Shown in pieces: positions 14,931 through 24,318 of a DNA stretch of 64,000 bases; position 1 is the first letter of the stretch, and each line of letters begins with the position of its first letter. The stretch covers positions 445,949 to 509,948 of the forward strand of contig NZ_LMNF01000002.1 of the NCBI RefSeq assembly GCF_001422485.1, written 5' to 3'. The translations under genes were made by a program, and so were the position numbers. This DNA is from Agreia sp. Leaf283 (lineage in GTDB: Bacteria > Actinomycetota > Actinomycetes > Actinomycetales > Microbacteriaceae). Under the pieces are notes generated by a model. The model did not search any database, was not told where the DNA came from, and was given only the letters and a program-made list of their open reading frames with translations.

Positions 14931-16694
14931 TCAGCGGAGTCGGGAGACCAGCTCCGTGACCGCCACCTCGGTGCGCTCGCCCGATGCGCGGTCCCACAGC
15001 TCGACGACGCCGTCGACGGCGCCCCGGCCGACGATCACGATCGTCGGTACGCCGAGCAGTTCGGCGTCGCCGAACTTGACCCCGGGCGAGACCTTGGGAC
15101 GGTCGTCGTAGAGAACGTCGAGACCGGATGCCTCGATCGCCTCGACGATCGTCTCGGCGGTCTCGTAGACGGCCGTGTCGCGCCCGGTGGCGACGACGTG
15201 CACGTCGAAGGGGGCGACGGCCTTGGGCCAGATGAGACCCTTGGAGTCGTTGTTGAGCTCGGCGATGATGGCCAGGATGCGCGTGACGCCGATGCCGTAG
15301 GAGCCCATCGTCACGGTCGCGAGCTTGCCGTTGAAGTCTTGAACCTTCAGGCCGAGCGCCTCGGCGTACTTGCGTCCGAGCTGGAACACGTGGCCGATCT
15401 CCATGCCGCGTGCGAGCTCGACGGGTCCGGAGCCGTCGGGCGCCTCATCGCCGGCCAGCACCTGGGCGACCTCGATCGTGCCATCCGACGAGAAGTCGCG
15501 TCCGGCCACGAGACCGAAGACGTGACGCCCATGCTGGTTCGAGCCCGTGATCCAGCCGCTGCCGTCGGAGACCCGGGGGTCGAGCAGGTACCGGATGCCG
15601 GTGCTGCCGGTCGTGCCCAGCACGGGCCCGTCGACGGACCACGGTCCGATGTAGCCCTTGACGAGGCCGGGGTTCGCGACGAAGTCCTTCTCGATGGCCG
15701 CTTCGACCTCGGCGGGTGCGAAGGCCACCTCGGCGCGCTTGAGGTCGACCTCGCGGTCACCGGGAAGACCGACGACGACGAGTTCGCGGCTGCCGTCGAG
15801 GTTGCGCAGGGCGAGGACGACGTTCTTCAGCGTGTCCGCGGCGGTCCAGGAACGCCCGTCGGGGCGGGGGTGGTTGGCGTTCGCGACGTCGACGAGGGTC
15901 TGGATCGTGGGGGTGTCGGGGGTGTCGTGCACATCGGGAGGAGTGAGGCCGTCGTAGGAACGGGGTGCGGGAGGCGTGGTGGTGAACGCCTCGACGTTCG
16001 CCGCGTAGCCGCCGGCGCTGCGCACGAAGGTGTCCTCGCCGATGGGCGTGGGGTGCAGGAACTCCTCGCTCTTCGAGCCGCCCATCGCCCCGGCGTCGGC
16101 CTTCACGATCACGTACTCGAGGCCGAGCCTCGTGAAGATACGCTCGTATGCCGCGCGCTGGGCCTGGTAGGAGGCCTCGAGCCCCTCGTCGGTGACGTCG
16201 AACGAGTAGGCGTCCTTCATGGTGAACTCGCGCCCGCGCAGCAGACCTGCGCGCGGACGAGCCTCGTCGCGGTACTTGTCCTGGATCTGGTAGATCGACA
16301 GCGGCAGATCCTTATAGCTGTTCACCAGGTCTTTGACGAGGAGGGTGAAGACCTCTTCGTGCGTCGGGGCCAGAACGTAGCCGGCCTCGTGCCGGTCGTT
16401 GAGCCGGAACATGCCGTCGCCGTACTCGGTGTAGCGACCCGTGACCTCGTAGGGCTCCTTGGGAAGCAGCGCGGGAAAATGCACCTCGTGCGCGCCGGCG
16501 GCGGTCATCTCCTCGCGGATGATGTTCTCGATGCGGGCCTTGACCCGCAGGCCGATGGGCAGCCAGGCGAAGATGCCCGGCGCCTGCCTGCGGATGTAGC
16601 CGCCGCGCACGAGAAGGCGATGGCTGGCGACCTCCGCATCGGAGGGATCTTCGCGGAGGGTACGGAGGAAATAGTTGCTGAGGCGAACTGACAC
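14931..16694 (-). CDS. proS: Prolyl-tRNA synthetase
   Basis: 587 residues. It charges tRNA-Pro. It is the bacterial type with an inserted editing (YbaK-like) domain: class II motif 1 near [16 protein letters not shown], motif 2 near [19 protein letters not shown], the insertion at about 230-390, motif 3 near [10 protein letters not shown], and a C-terminal anticodon-binding domain. The GTG at 16694 (start MSVRLSNYF) is preferred over the GTG two codons upstream because TAGACT ends seven bases before it and there is no Shine-Dalgarno. Confidence 0.96.
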   Translation of the reverse strand: MSVRLSNYFLRTLREDPSDAEVASHRLLVRGGYIRRQAPGIFAWLPIGLRVKARIENIIREEMTAAGAHEVHFPALLPKEPYEVTGRYTEYGDGMFRLNDRHEAGYVLAPTHEEVFTLLVKDLVNSYKDLPLSIYQIQDKYRDEARPRAGLLRGREFTMKDAYSFDVTDEGLEASYQAQRAAYERIFTRLGLEYVIVKADAGAMGGSKSEEFLHPTPIGEDTFVRSAGGYAANVEAFTTTPPAPRSYDGLTPPDVHDTPDTPTIQTLVDVANANHPRPDGRSWTAADTLKNVVLALRNLDGSRELVVVGLPGDREVDLKRAEVAFAPAEVEAAIEKDFVANPGLVKGYIGPWSVDGPVLGTTGSTGIRYLLDPRVSDGSGWITGSNQHGRHVFGLVAGRDFSSDGTIEVAQVLAGDEAPDGSGPVELARGMEIGHVFQLGRKYAEALGLKVQDFNGKLATVTMGSYGIGVTRILAIIAELNNDSKGLIWPKAVAPFDVHVVATGRDTAVYETAETIVEAIEASGLDVLYDDRPKVSPGVKFGDAELLGVPTIVIVGRGAVDGVVELWDRASGERTEVAVTELVSRLR

Positions 16695-16701
16695 GCCCAC
16701 C

Positions 16702-16707
16702 AGTCTA
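16702..16707 (-). promoter_or_regulatory. -10 hexamer TAGACT, leaderless start of proS
   Basis: Spacer GGTGGGC (7 nt), then GTG at 16694. Confidence 0.55.
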
Positions 16708-16739
16708 TTGACCGACGCGGCGTAGACCCGCCAGCGGGG

Positions 16740-17885
16740 CTAGTTGCCCACCGAGCAGGTGACCTCGGCCGCCGTCTGACCCGTGAAGGAGTCGGGCAGA
16801 ACGGTGGCTCCCCCGGCATCCGGTGTCGCCGTGGCAGCAGGATCGGCTGCCGGGTCGGCCGCAGGATCCGTCGCCGGATCGGTGGCCGGGACATCGTCGG
16901 TGCCGTCGGCCGATGTCGCCGAGTCGGCCGTCGCGACCTGGCTGAGATCGAGCGGCGTGTCGTTCGCCAGGGCGAGGTTCAGGATCTCGGAGTCGGCCTC
17001 GTTCACCACGACCCGGTTGGGATCGTCGGGATCTCCGGCGACCGGATATCGCAGGAACGCGACCTTGTCGAGCTGCACGCCCTGCAGCGCCTTCGCGATC
17101 GAGACCATGGAGTCGACGGAGGCGAGCTGCGTCGAGAACTGCATGTTCGTCAGTGCAGAACGCGCGATGCCGTAGAGCGTGACCGGGTTGGTGAGCGTGT
17201 CGCTCGAGAGCAGCTTGCGCACGAGCGCCGACAGGTACACCTGCTGCGAGCTGATGCGGGCGAGGTCACTGCCGTCGCCGACGCCTTCGCGGGTGCGCAG
17301 GAAGGCCAGGGCCTCGGTTCCCGACAGCGTGTGCACGCCCGCGCTGAGCGACAGCTGGCTGTAGGGATCGTTGATGGCCTGCGAGACGCACACGTCGACT
17401 CCCCCGACGACGCTCGTCATGGCGGCGACACCGTCGAAGGCGATCACGCCCGCGTAGGGGATCGTGAGGCCGGTGATCTGCTCGACGGCCGACACCACAC
17501 AGGGAAGTCCTCCCTTGCCGAGGGCGGTGTTCAGCTGCTGGTAGTCCTGGGCGGGCTTGACCTCGCCGTCGCCCTGGTCGGTGCACTCGGGCATATCGAT
17601 CATCGTGTCGCGCGGAAAGCTGATGACGCTGACGTTCTGGTGATCCTGGCTGATGTGCATCAGCATCGTGACGTCGTTGCGGGCGCCGTCGGTGTCGTCG
17701 CCCGGGGTGGCCAGCTGATCGATGCGGGTGTCGCTGCCCACGATCAGAACGTTGACTCCACCCTCGATCGCTCCCACGTCGACGAGCTGCTGCACGTCGT
17801 CTTCATTGCCGAGATCGACCGTGTTCGCCTGCACCTCCGAGGCGAGGCTGTTCACGGCGATGGCCGCGATGGAGACCGTGCTCAC
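16740..17885 (-). CDS. LytR-CpsA-Psr (LCP) family cell-wall polymer ligase
   Basis: LCP proteins attach teichoic acid, arabinogalactan or capsule polymers to peptidoglycan outside the membrane. LCP landmarks are NVLIVGSDTRIDQ, ARNDVTMLMHIS, SVISFPRDTMIDMP (phosphate-binding Arg and Asp), LNTALGKGG, and AFLRTREGVGDGSDLARISSQQVYL. An Ala/Asp/Pro-rich repeat tail (ATDPATDPAADPAADP) follows and ends in a Cys. The conventional GTG at 17885 cuts the single membrane helix in half. The open frame continues upstream with a basic segment and the first half of that helix, but has no ATG/GTG/TTG (see the next entry). The true protein is probably about 40 residues longer, with a non-canonical start. Confidence 0.85.
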   Translation of the reverse strand: MSTVSIAAIAVNSLASEVQANTVDLGNEDDVQQLVDVGAIEGGVNVLIVGSDTRIDQLATPGDDTDGARNDVTMLMHISQDHQNVSVISFPRDTMIDMPECTDQGDGEVKPAQDYQQLNTALGKGGLPCVVSAVEQITGLTIPYAGVIAFDGVAAMTSVVGGVDVCVSQAINDPYSQLSLSAGVHTLSGTEALAFLRTREGVGDGSDLARISSQQVYLSALVRKLLSSDTLTNPVTLYGIARSALTNMQFSTQLASVDSMVSIAKALQGVQLDKVAFLRYPVAGDPDDPNRVVVNEADSEILNLALANDTPLDLSQVATADSATSADGTDDVPATDPATDPAADPAADPAATATPDAGGATVLPDSFTGQTAAEVTCSVGN

Positions 17886-18005
17886 GACACCGACGACGGC
17901 GACGATCGCGACGAGCCGAATGACGGTCCAGAAACTGGAGCGGTTGCCGAGGCGGCCGTGTCGCGGAGTGATGGATGAGGAGGAGCGTAACGAGCTGATG
18001 AGAAT
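17886..18005 (-). other. Upstream coding extension of the LCP gene without a standard start codon
   Basis: In frame with the LCP gene and open back to a stop near 18055. It encodes a Ser/Arg-rich stretch and then RHGRLGNRSSFWTVIRLVAI, leading into the hydrophobic run completed by the annotated start. This is exactly the cytoplasmic tail plus transmembrane anchor typical of LCP proteins. ATT at 18005 follows CACAGGAATCCG, an AGGA-type Shine-Dalgarno at 5 nt, and is the best initiator candidate. ATC at 17972 is the alternative. A start-codon mutation or sequence error is possible. Confidence 0.55.
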
Positions 18006-18050
18006 CGGATTCCTGTGTCGGGCCCCGGAGGGAGGTCGGCAAGATTCCCG

Positions 18051-18056
18051 AAACTA
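18051..18056 (-). promoter_or_regulatory. Candidate -10 TAGTTT for the LCP gene
   Basis: Transcription from about 18044 would give a leader of about 38 nt to the ATT at 18005, containing the AGGA motif. This fits a start near 18005 rather than at 17885. Confidence 0.35.
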
Positions 18057-18112
18057 GCGAGTGAACTTCGGAATTCCCTGTGTTCGCGGCGTGAGACCGC
18101 CCGGCACGTCGA

Positions 18113-18820
18113 TCACCAGGGCTTGTCGACGTAGTCCGGACTGCTCGGGGTGCGCTCCGCGGTCTGCTGGTCGCTGCGGTCCTGTCCGGCGTCGCGGAGC
18201 TTCTCCTCGAGCTGCTCCACGGTGGCGTCGCTCGGGGTTCCGTCGTCGGACGGCTGGTCGTCGCCGGTGTCGGATTCGTCCTCGGAGGGCTCCTCGAGCG
18301 CCTCCTTCTTGTCGGTGAGCCGCTGCTCCGAGTCCGACAGCTCGTCGTCGGTGCCGTCCTCCCCGTTCTCCGGCGGCCGGGTGCACGACTCGTCCGCCTC
18401 GTCGATGACCTCGAGCGCCTGGTCGTAGAACGCGGATGCCTCGTCGCGCTCGGTCGGATCGGCCGCGATCACCGCGTCGCCCTGCCGCTCGAGCACGAGC
18501 GAGAGGTTCACGCGCACGGGGCACTGGTCTGCGGGAGCGGCCATGCCGAGCGCCCGCTCGAACTCGGCCTGCGCATCCGCATCGAGGCCCTGGCCGGCGA
18601 GCCCGTCGCCGACGGCGAAGTGGGCCTTCCACGGCTCGATGACGTTGAGCACGGTCAACCACCGGGCCGACGATGTCGCGGAGACGTAGTCCTCCCGCTC
18701 GTATGCTGCGGCAACCTGCCCCGACACGAGCACAACGCCGATCAGCTTCACCGCCACCACCGTGGCGATCACCGTTGCGGGCAGGGCGATCAGGCCGGCC
18801 TTGGTGCGTCTGCGCATCAT
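18113..18820 (-). CDS. Membrane-anchored TPR-like protein of the MoxR-VWA operon
   Basis: 235 residues from the first of two adjacent ATGs (18820), which overlaps the preceding VWA gene by four bases. It has a basic N-terminus, one membrane helix (about 10-35, GLIALPATVIATVVAVKLIG) and a helical tetratricopeptide-like region (AYEREDYVSA, AEFERALGMA, EASAFYDQALEVI). A long Asp/Glu/Ser-rich disordered tail follows. In Bat/Batl-type operons the TPR protein (BatC-like) is the last member. The helical part here is too short to be sure of a true TPR. The catalytic role, if any, is unknown. Confidence 0.75.
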   Translation of the reverse strand: MMRRRTKAGLIALPATVIATVVAVKLIGVVLVSGQVAAAYEREDYVSATSSARWLTVLNVIEPWKAHFAVGDGLAGQGLDADAQAEFERALGMAAPADQCPVRVNLSLVLERQGDAVIAADPTERDEASAFYDQALEVIDEADESCTRPPENGEDGTDDELSDSEQRLTDKKEALEEPSEDESDTGDDQPSDDGTPSDATVEQLEEKLRDAGQDRSDQQTAERTPSSPDYVDKPW

Positions 18821-19824
18821 GCCCCGCTCCCCTGTCGATCCGCAGCCGCACGGATCTCGCGAAGCCGGCGCAGCACCATGACGGCCTCGGCTGCCACCAG
18901 CAGCACGAGTGCCGCGGCGGGAATCCAGTACAGCTCGATGACGCCGCCCCCGGATGGATCGGAATCGGAGCGGATCGACGACGCGCCGGCGTCGGCGAGC
19001 GGCGCACCCCCGGGAGCAGTCCGATGCGCGTACTCGACGCCCAGCTGGTCGGCGATGGCGCGCAGGTTCTGCTCGTCGATCACCGACCGTGCCGGCGAAC
19101 CCGAATCGTCGGTCACGTACCCGTCGTCGCTCTTGTCGTCGTCGTAGTACCCCGTCTGCTCTCGCATGGCGCCGCCGGCGTCGGTGCCGTAACCGAACAC
19201 GTATCCGCCGCTCACGAACTGCGCCGAGTCCTCGAAGCTCTCCACCGGGGCCGTCGAAGTCTGCTCGCCGTCGCCGAAGTAGTACACGATGCGGGAGCGG
19301 TCGGGCTCTGCCTGTTCGGCCCTCTCGAGGGTCGAGGCGAGCAGGTCGTTGGCCTGCGAGATGCTGCTTCCCGTCGAGTAGATGGTGATCTCGGGGGCGA
19401 GGACCTCGGATGCGTTCGCGATCGCGGTCGCGTCGGAGGTGAGCGGAACACGCACGATCGCCGAGCTGTCGAAAGAGAGGAGTGCGAACTTCGCTCCCGG
19501 GTAGGCCTCGACGAGGTCGACGATGTCGGACCTCACCCCGTCGAGTCGCGGGTCGGAGCCGTCGTAGTCCTCGGCCACGATGCTCGTCGTCGTGTCGACG
19601 ACGAAGAAGACGTCGACATCGGTCGTCGCCTCGACACCGCCGCCGCCCGAGACTCCGGGGCGCAGGGCGACCAACAGCAGGAGGACGACCATCGCGGCCC
19701 GAAGCGACCACGAGAGTCGGCGGCTGCGGTTGGCTCGCGACACGAGCTGCCACACCACGAACCCCAGGAGAACCACGAACACGGCGATGACGATCGGTAG
19801 CGGGAAGACGGGAGAGAGGGTCAC
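18817..19824 (-). CDS. VWA domain membrane protein (BatB-like)
   Basis: 335 residues from GTG 19824, which overlaps the previous gene's stop (GTGA). There are two N-terminal membrane helices (about 8-28 and 39-57), a von Willebrand A domain from about 70, and a C-terminal helix near 300-320. The metal site reads VVDTTTSI, a DxTxS form of the MIDAS DxSxS motif. Later parts include YSTGSSISQ and IVYYFGDGEQTS. The Asp-rich loop DDDKSDDGYVTDDSGS is unusual. The domain faces the outside of the membrane. Paired with the BatA-like protein, it probably forms a complex controlled by the MoxR ATPase. Confidence 0.82.
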   Translation of the reverse strand: MTLSPVFPLPIVIAVFVVLLGFVVWQLVSRANRSRRLSWSLRAAMVVLLLLVALRPGVSGGGGVEATTDVDVFFVVDTTTSIVAEDYDGSDPRLDGVRSDIVDLVEAYPGAKFALLSFDSSAIVRVPLTSDATAIANASEVLAPEITIYSTGSSISQANDLLASTLERAEQAEPDRSRIVYYFGDGEQTSTAPVESFEDSAQFVSGGYVFGYGTDAGGAMREQTGYYDDDKSDDGYVTDDSGSPARSVIDEQNLRAIADQLGVEYAHRTAPGGAPLADAGASSIRSDSDPSGGGVIELYWIPAAALVLLVAAEAVMVLRRLREIRAAADRQGSGA

Positions 19825-20801
19825 AGCCTGGCCCTCCAGACGACGACGAGCAGTGCCCCGAGAAGCACGATGGCGAGAATCGTGAAGATGACCGGCTGAT
19901 CCGTCACGAGCAGTTGAGGTTCGTCGTCGACCAGGGCCGCCTCCGTCGCCTCGATGCTGTCGACGATGGCGGGCACCGTGTCGGCCGAGTCGAGCACGAA
20001 GTAGTCGCCGTCTGTCGAGTCGACGACCCGCTGGAACTCTGCGGAATCCTCCGAGTCGCCCGGGTTCGAGACGCTCGGATCGATGCCGTACACCCGCACG
20101 TCGCGGGACTTCGCGAATGCACCGGCCTCGTCGAGGGTCATGATGGGGATGCCGTTGATGTCGTTGTCGGTGGCCAGAACCACGGAACGGGAGCGCTCCT
20201 CGTCGGTTCTGTCGAAAGTGAGCACGCACGAGGCGAGGCCGTCACCGATGAGCGACGCCCCCTCTCCGGTGAGCGTTCCGCCGAACGCGTCGCTGAACGT
20301 GCCGGTGCCGTCGAGGCTCGATCGCACCGCCTCGAGCTGCTCGGCGATGTAGTCGTAGTCGTCGGTCAGCGGAAACACCTGGGCGGCAGAGGAGTTGAAG
20401 ATGACGAGCGCCAAACGCTCCCCCTCGAAACCCTCGGAGAGCTCGGTGAACCGAGCGAGCACATCGATGTCGACATCGGTCATCGAGCCCGACACGTCGA
20501 GGCAGAGCACCACGTCTCGGGTGAACGTGGCCGGCTTCTCGGTCGAGGTCACGATGGGTCGGGCCGCGAGCACCGCCGCCGTCGCGCCAAGGAGGGAGAC
20601 CAGCACGATCGCCGTGATCGTGAGGGCACGCATCCTCGACACGGCGGCGATGAAGCCCGGGAGCCGGGTGAGGCGACCCGTGTGCGCGACCGGAACGGCG
20701 GCATCCGATGGTTGTCGACGACGCGCCAGTCGCGACGCGACGACGACCGCCACGACAACGGGGACGAGCCCGATGAGGATCCAGGCATTGGCTAGGCCCA
20801 C
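19821..20801 (-). CDS. VWA domain membrane protein (BatA-like)
   Basis: 326 residues with the classical layout: two N-terminal helices (about 5-24 and 57-80), a VWA domain and a C-terminal helix (FTILAIVLLGALLVVVW). The MIDAS motif DVSGSMTDVD is intact at about 103-112, followed by GERLALVIFNSSAA and VVLATDNDINGI. It overlaps both neighbours (10 and 4 bases), so the operon is tightly coupled. Function follows MoxR-VWA systems in general: a metal-dependent protein-protein scaffold, often linked to envelope stress or complex assembly. The partner is unknown. Confidence 0.85.
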   Translation of the reverse strand: MGLANAWILIGLVPVVVAVVVASRLARRRQPSDAAVPVAHTGRLTRLPGFIAAVSRMRALTITAIVLVSLLGATAAVLAARPIVTSTEKPATFTRDVVLCLDVSGSMTDVDIDVLARFTELSEGFEGERLALVIFNSSAAQVFPLTDDYDYIAEQLEAVRSSLDGTGTFSDAFGGTLTGEGASLIGDGLASCVLTFDRTDEERSRSVVLATDNDINGIPIMTLDEAGAFAKSRDVRVYGIDPSVSNPGDSEDSAEFQRVVDSTDGDYFVLDSADTVPAIVDSIEATEAALVDDEPQLLVTDQPVIFTILAIVLLGALLVVVWRARL

Positions 20802-21253
20802 GATTCGATCACCTGCCTCGCCCGCACGACGGAGGAGGAGATGTCGGTGCGGTCCTCCGGCTCGAATGCCGCCGGGTAGTACTCGGCGACCGCCGTGGTG
20901 ACGGTCGGCAGCGACACGGACTGCAGTTCGGTGAGCGTCATCACCGGGGCGTCGATGCCGCTGACGGCCCGTCCGAAGTCACGCACCACGGCACTGAGCC
21001 GATGGTGGGCACGCCGAGCCGACAGGGTGCCCGCCGCGAACTCCGCCTCGATGGCGCTGATTCTCGCGTGGTGATCCGCCTTGATTCCGGCGAGACCGCC
21101 CGGCCGCATCGGAGCAGGCGACGTCGCGGGCCGACGACGGCGCAGCAGTGCGATGAGCAGGATCGTGACGACGACAAGCACCAGCAGGACGATGCCGACG
21201 ACGAGCAGGCCGCCGCCGTAGCCGATGGGGGGAATGAGCTCGGTATCAGGCAC
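20792..21253 (-). CDS. Membrane protein of the MoxR-VWA operon, unknown function
   Basis: 153 residues with one strong membrane helix at about 14-36 (LLVVGIVLLVLVVVTILLIA), followed by RRRR and a cytoplasmic helical part. It occupies the slot of DUF4381-like proteins in MoxR-DUF58-VWA operons. No catalytic motif is seen. It overlaps DUF58 by eight bases upstream and the BatA-like gene by ten bases downstream. Confidence 0.7.
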   Translation of the reverse strand: MPDTELIPPIGYGGGLLVVGIVLLVLVVVTILLIALLRRRRPATSPAPMRPGGLAGIKADHHARISAIEAEFAAGTLSARRAHHRLSAVVRDFGRAVSGIDAPVMTLTELQSVSLPTVTTAVAEYYPAAFEPEDRTDISSSVVRARQVIESWA

Positions 21254-22115
21254 GGGACCGCGCCTTCAGCAGATGCAGAAGAGACGGGACGACGTCGTCG
21301 ACCCGGCCGATGCGGCGGTGCGAGACGCCGAGATCGTCGAACATCGCCTGCCGTGCACGGATCTCGTCGTCTATCGAGCGGGTGAGCTCGGCGGTGAGCC
21401 GCCGATCCGCTCGAAGGGCCTCGGGGATCCTCCAGCCGTCGTCGACGGCTGCGGCGCCCGCGTATCTCAGAGGGTCGATGTCGCCGACGGTGACCCAGAC
21501 CAGTTCGTGCTGGGCGCGCAGCCGCCGCACGAGCCTGGTCTGCTCCGGACCGAGCACAGTGTCGTCGGTGATCACCACGACGATCGCCCGCCGACGCACC
21601 GTGCGCGCGACGAGCCCGAGCGCACGATCGATGTCGCTCGGCGGGGCGTCGAGGCCGTGCGCCGCGTCGATCGCCCGTAGCACACGCTCGAGGTGGTTCT
21701 CGCTCGATCGCGCGGGAAGCCGGATCGTGCGCTCGGAGTCTCCGGACAGCAGCGAGACCTCGTCGCCGTGCCTCACGGCGAGGTAGCCGAGCACGCCCAC
21801 GATGGTGAGGGCCACCTCGCTCTTCGCCTCGCCGTCCGCCGCTCTGGCCGCCATATTGCGCCCGGTGTCGAGCACGAAGTGCACGGTCTGACGGCGGAGA
21901 GCCGTGTAGCGCCTGACCAGGGTAGAGCCGTGCCTGGCTGTGGCCTTCCAGTCGATATCGCGCACCTCGTCGCCCGCCACGTAGCTGCGCAGGTCTTCGA
22001 AGTCCATGCTGCGCCCCGTGACGAGCGAGCCGTATTCACCGTCGAGCAGATGCAACGCCTTGCGGTGCGCGTGGATGAACATCCGCGACTTGATTCGCAC
22101 GAGCAGACCGTCCAT
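21246..22115 (-). CDS. DUF58 domain-containing protein
   Basis: 289 residues from ATG 22115. DUF58 is a VWA-related domain nearly always encoded next to MoxR. The signature GRSMDFEDLRSYVAGDEVRD, with DWKATARHGSTLVRRY directly after it, is exact. A degenerate VWA fold follows (VVVITDDTVLG). The start is chosen four bases after the MoxR stop; an upstream in-frame start would overlap MoxR by 56 bases. It probably links MoxR to the VWA membrane proteins. Confidence 0.88.
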   Translation of the reverse strand: MDGLLVRIKSRMFIHAHRKALHLLDGEYGSLVTGRSMDFEDLRSYVAGDEVRDIDWKATARHGSTLVRRYTALRRQTVHFVLDTGRNMAARAADGEAKSEVALTIVGVLGYLAVRHGDEVSLLSGDSERTIRLPARSSENHLERVLRAIDAAHGLDAPPSDIDRALGLVARTVRRRAIVVVITDDTVLGPEQTRLVRRLRAQHELVWVTVGDIDPLRYAGAAAVDDGWRIPEALRADRRLTAELTRSIDDEIRARQAMFDDLGVSHRRIGRVDDVVPSLLHLLKARSRA

Positions 22116-22119
22116 CGGG

Positions 22120-23115
22120 TCAGGGCGTATGGACGGACGCGAAGACCGCGTCGATGACGGCCTCGGGACGCACACCCTCCGCGTCGGCCTCGAAGTTCAG
22201 AATGACGCGGTGCCGCAGCACGGCATGCCGGATGGCCTTGACGTCGTCGGGCACCACGTGGGCACGGCCCGACAGCAGGGCCAGCGCACGGGCGGCCTGC
22301 ATGAACGCGATCGTGCCTCGCGGGCTCGCCCCGTACTCGACGTAGCCCGCCAGCTCCTCGCCGATGTAGTTGAGCGGATTGCGAGTGACGTAGACGATCG
22401 ACACGATGTAGTTGCGGATCGCGTCGTCGACGTAGACACGGGACGCTGCGTCCTGCAGGAAGAGCACGTCGTCGAGCGACACGGACCCCTCGTGCTGGCT
22501 CGAGGCGTCGAAGACTCCGGCGTCGAGGCGGCGCAGCACCTCGAGCTCCTCCTCCATCGTCGGATAGTCGATGATCTCCTTGAGCAGGAACCGGTCCATC
22601 TGGGCCTCGGGCAGCTGGTAGGTGCCCTCCTGCTCGATGGGGTTCTGCGTCGCCATCACCAGGAACGGCTCCGGCAGGGGATGCACGGTGCCGCCGATGG
22701 TGGTCTGGCGCTCCTGCATCGCCTCGAGCATGGCGCTCTGCGTCTTCGCGCTCGAACGGTTGACCTCGTCGAGGAGCACGAAGTTGGAGTGCACCGGGCC
22801 CAGCTGGGTCTCGAAGGTGCTGGTGCGCGCGTCGTACACCTGCGTGCCCGTGATGTCGCTGGGCAGCAGGTCGGGGGTGCACTGGATGCGCGTGAACTGG
22901 GCGTGGATCGCCCGGGCCAGCGTCGTCGCCGCGGTGGTCTTCGCGAGCCCGGGAACGCTCTCGAGCAGCACGTGGCCGCCGGCGACGAGGGCGACGAGCA
23001 GGGCGCGGCGCAGGGTCACCTGACCGACGACGGTGGCCGAATACGACGATTCGATGGCGTGCACCACGGTGCCCGCCCGCTCCATCTCGGCCGGAGTGAG
23101 AGGCTCGTGCCTCAT
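22120..23115 (-). CDS. MoxR family AAA+ ATPase
   Basis: 331 residues from ATG 23115. MoxR ATPases are chaperone-like AAA+ proteins that work with VWA partners. Walker A reads VPGLAKTT, with Lys but an Ala before it as is typical for MoxR, near residue 58. Walker B is [12 protein letters not shown], sensor 1 is [22 protein letters not shown], and the ASPRG sensor 2 lies near 270. Its ATG overlaps the ispG TGA by four bases, so an isoprenoid gene and this operon appear to be translationally coupled. Confidence 0.93.
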   Translation of the reverse strand: MRHEPLTPAEMERAGTVVHAIESSYSATVVGQVTLRRALLVALVAGGHVLLESVPGLAKTTAATTLARAIHAQFTRIQCTPDLLPSDITGTQVYDARTSTFETQLGPVHSNFVLLDEVNRSSAKTQSAMLEAMQERQTTIGGTVHPLPEPFLVMATQNPIEQEGTYQLPEAQMDRFLLKEIIDYPTMEEELEVLRRLDAGVFDASSQHEGSVSLDDVLFLQDAASRVYVDDAIRNYIVSIVYVTRNPLNYIGEELAGYVEYGASPRGTIAFMQAARALALLSGRAHVVPDDVKAIRHAVLRHRVILNFEADAEGVRPEAVIDAVFASVHTP

Positions 23116-24272
23116 CGGGCTCCGACGGTCACGACGGGGCTGCCTGTCGACGTGTCGGCCGGCGGCATCTCGGCCGCGAGCCGGTTCGCCTCCGCGATCA
23201 GCGTGGACACGATCTCGGACTCGGGCACGGTCTTGACGACCTCGCCCTTGACGAAGATCTGACCCTTGCCGTTGCCGGATGCGACGCCCAGGTCGGCGTC
23301 GCGGGCCTCGCCCGGTCCGTTGACGACGCATCCCATCACGGCGACGCGCAGGGGCACGGTCATGCCCTCGAGACCGTCGGTGACGTCGTTGGCGAGCTTG
23401 TAGACGTCGACCTGAGCGCGTCCGCAGCTGGGGCACGACACGATCTCGAGCTTGCGCTCGCGCAGGTTCAGCGACTGCAGGATCTGCAGGCCGACCTTGA
23501 TCTCCTGCGCGGGCGGTGCCGACAGGGACACGCGGATGGTGTCTCCGATGCCCTCGGAGAGAAGGATGCCGAACGCCGTGGCGCTCTTGATGGTGCCCTG
23601 GAACTCGGGGCCCGCCTCGGTGACTCCGAGGTGCAGCGGCCAGTCGCCGCGCTCGGCGAGCAGGCGGTAGGCCTTGACCATGATGATCGGGTCGTTGTGC
23701 TTGACCGAGATCTTGAAGTCGTGGAAGTCGTGCTCCTCGAAGAGACTGGCCTCCCAGACGGCGCTCTCGACGAGGGCCTCCGGCGTGGCCTTGCCGTACT
23801 TCTGCAGGAGCGAGGGCTCGAGCGACCCGGCGTTGACGCCGATGCGGATGGAGACGCCCGCGGCCTTGGCCGCCGCGGCGATCTTGCCGACCTGGTCGTC
23901 GAATTTGCGGATGTTCCCGGGGTTCACCCGAACAGCAGCGCAGCCCGCATCGATGGCGGCGTACACGTAGTTGGGCTGGAAGTGGATGTCGGCGATGACC
24001 GGGATCTGGCTCTTCTTCGCGATGATCGGCAGAGCCTCCGCATCGTCGCGGCTCGGCACGGCCACGCGCACGATGTCGCATCCCGACGCGGTGAGCTCGG
24101 CGATCTGCTGAAGAGTCGCGTTGATGTTCGGAGTCGGGGTGGTGGTCATCGACTGGACGCTGATGGGAGCGTCACCGCCTACGAGAACTTTGCCGACTTT
24201 GATCTGACGGGACTTGCGCCGAGGTGCGAGGGTCTCAGGCACTTTCGGCATTCCCAGATTGATAGCAGCCAC
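23112..24272 (-). CDS. ispG: 4-hydroxy-3-methylbut-2-en-1-yl diphosphate synthase
   Basis: 386 residues from GTG 24272. IspG carries out the penultimate step of the MEP isoprenoid pathway with a [4Fe-4S] cluster. The TIM-barrel half begins with [20 protein letters not shown] and includes [12 protein letters not shown]. The C-terminal half carries the cluster Cys in [12 protein letters not shown] and [17 protein letters not shown] 24272 (protein [10 protein letters not shown]) is preferred over GTG 24293, because TACACT ends seven bases before it and would be inside the gene otherwise. It overlaps moxR by four bases. Confidence 0.95.
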   Translation of the reverse strand: MAAINLGMPKVPETLAPRRKSRQIKVGKVLVGGDAPISVQSMTTTPTPNINATLQQIAELTASGCDIVRVAVPSRDDAEALPIIAKKSQIPVIADIHFQPNYVYAAIDAGCAAVRVNPGNIRKFDDQVGKIAAAAKAAGVSIRIGVNAGSLEPSLLQKYGKATPEALVESAVWEASLFEEHDFHDFKISVKHNDPIIMVKAYRLLAERGDWPLHLGVTEAGPEFQGTIKSATAFGILLSEGIGDTIRVSLSAPPAQEIKVGLQILQSLNLRERKLEIVSCPSCGRAQVDVYKLANDVTDGLEGMTVPLRVAVMGCVVNGPGEARDADLGVASGNGKGQIFVKGEVVKTVPESEIVSTLIAEANRLAAEMPPADTSTGSPVVTVGAR

Positions 24273-24279
24273 GTCATCC

Positions 24280-24285
24280 AGTGTA
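24280..24285 (-). promoter_or_regulatory. -10 hexamer TACACT, leaderless start of ispG
   Basis: Spacer GGATGAC (7 nt), then GTG at 24272. Confidence 0.5.
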
Positions 24286-24318
24286 GGCGTCACCCGAACG
24301 GCCCGAGCCTGCCTCGCC

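Noticed and set aside
13545-16691. 1048-codon plus-strand open frame opposite nusA and proS
   Set aside because: It covers two certain genes on the other strand; its composition (Arg, Asp, Val, His-rich) is what high-GC codon bias gives in the antisense frame, and it has no family features.
18054-19753. Long alternative minus-strand frames over the VWA and TPR genes
   Set aside because: Frame-shifted shadows rich in Arg/Ala/Gly; the chosen frames carry the MIDAS motifs and membrane helices.
22116-22175. 20-residue extension of the DUF58 protein
   Set aside because: It overlaps the MoxR reading frame and is Ser/Arg/Pro-rich; ATG 22115 directly follows the MoxR stop.
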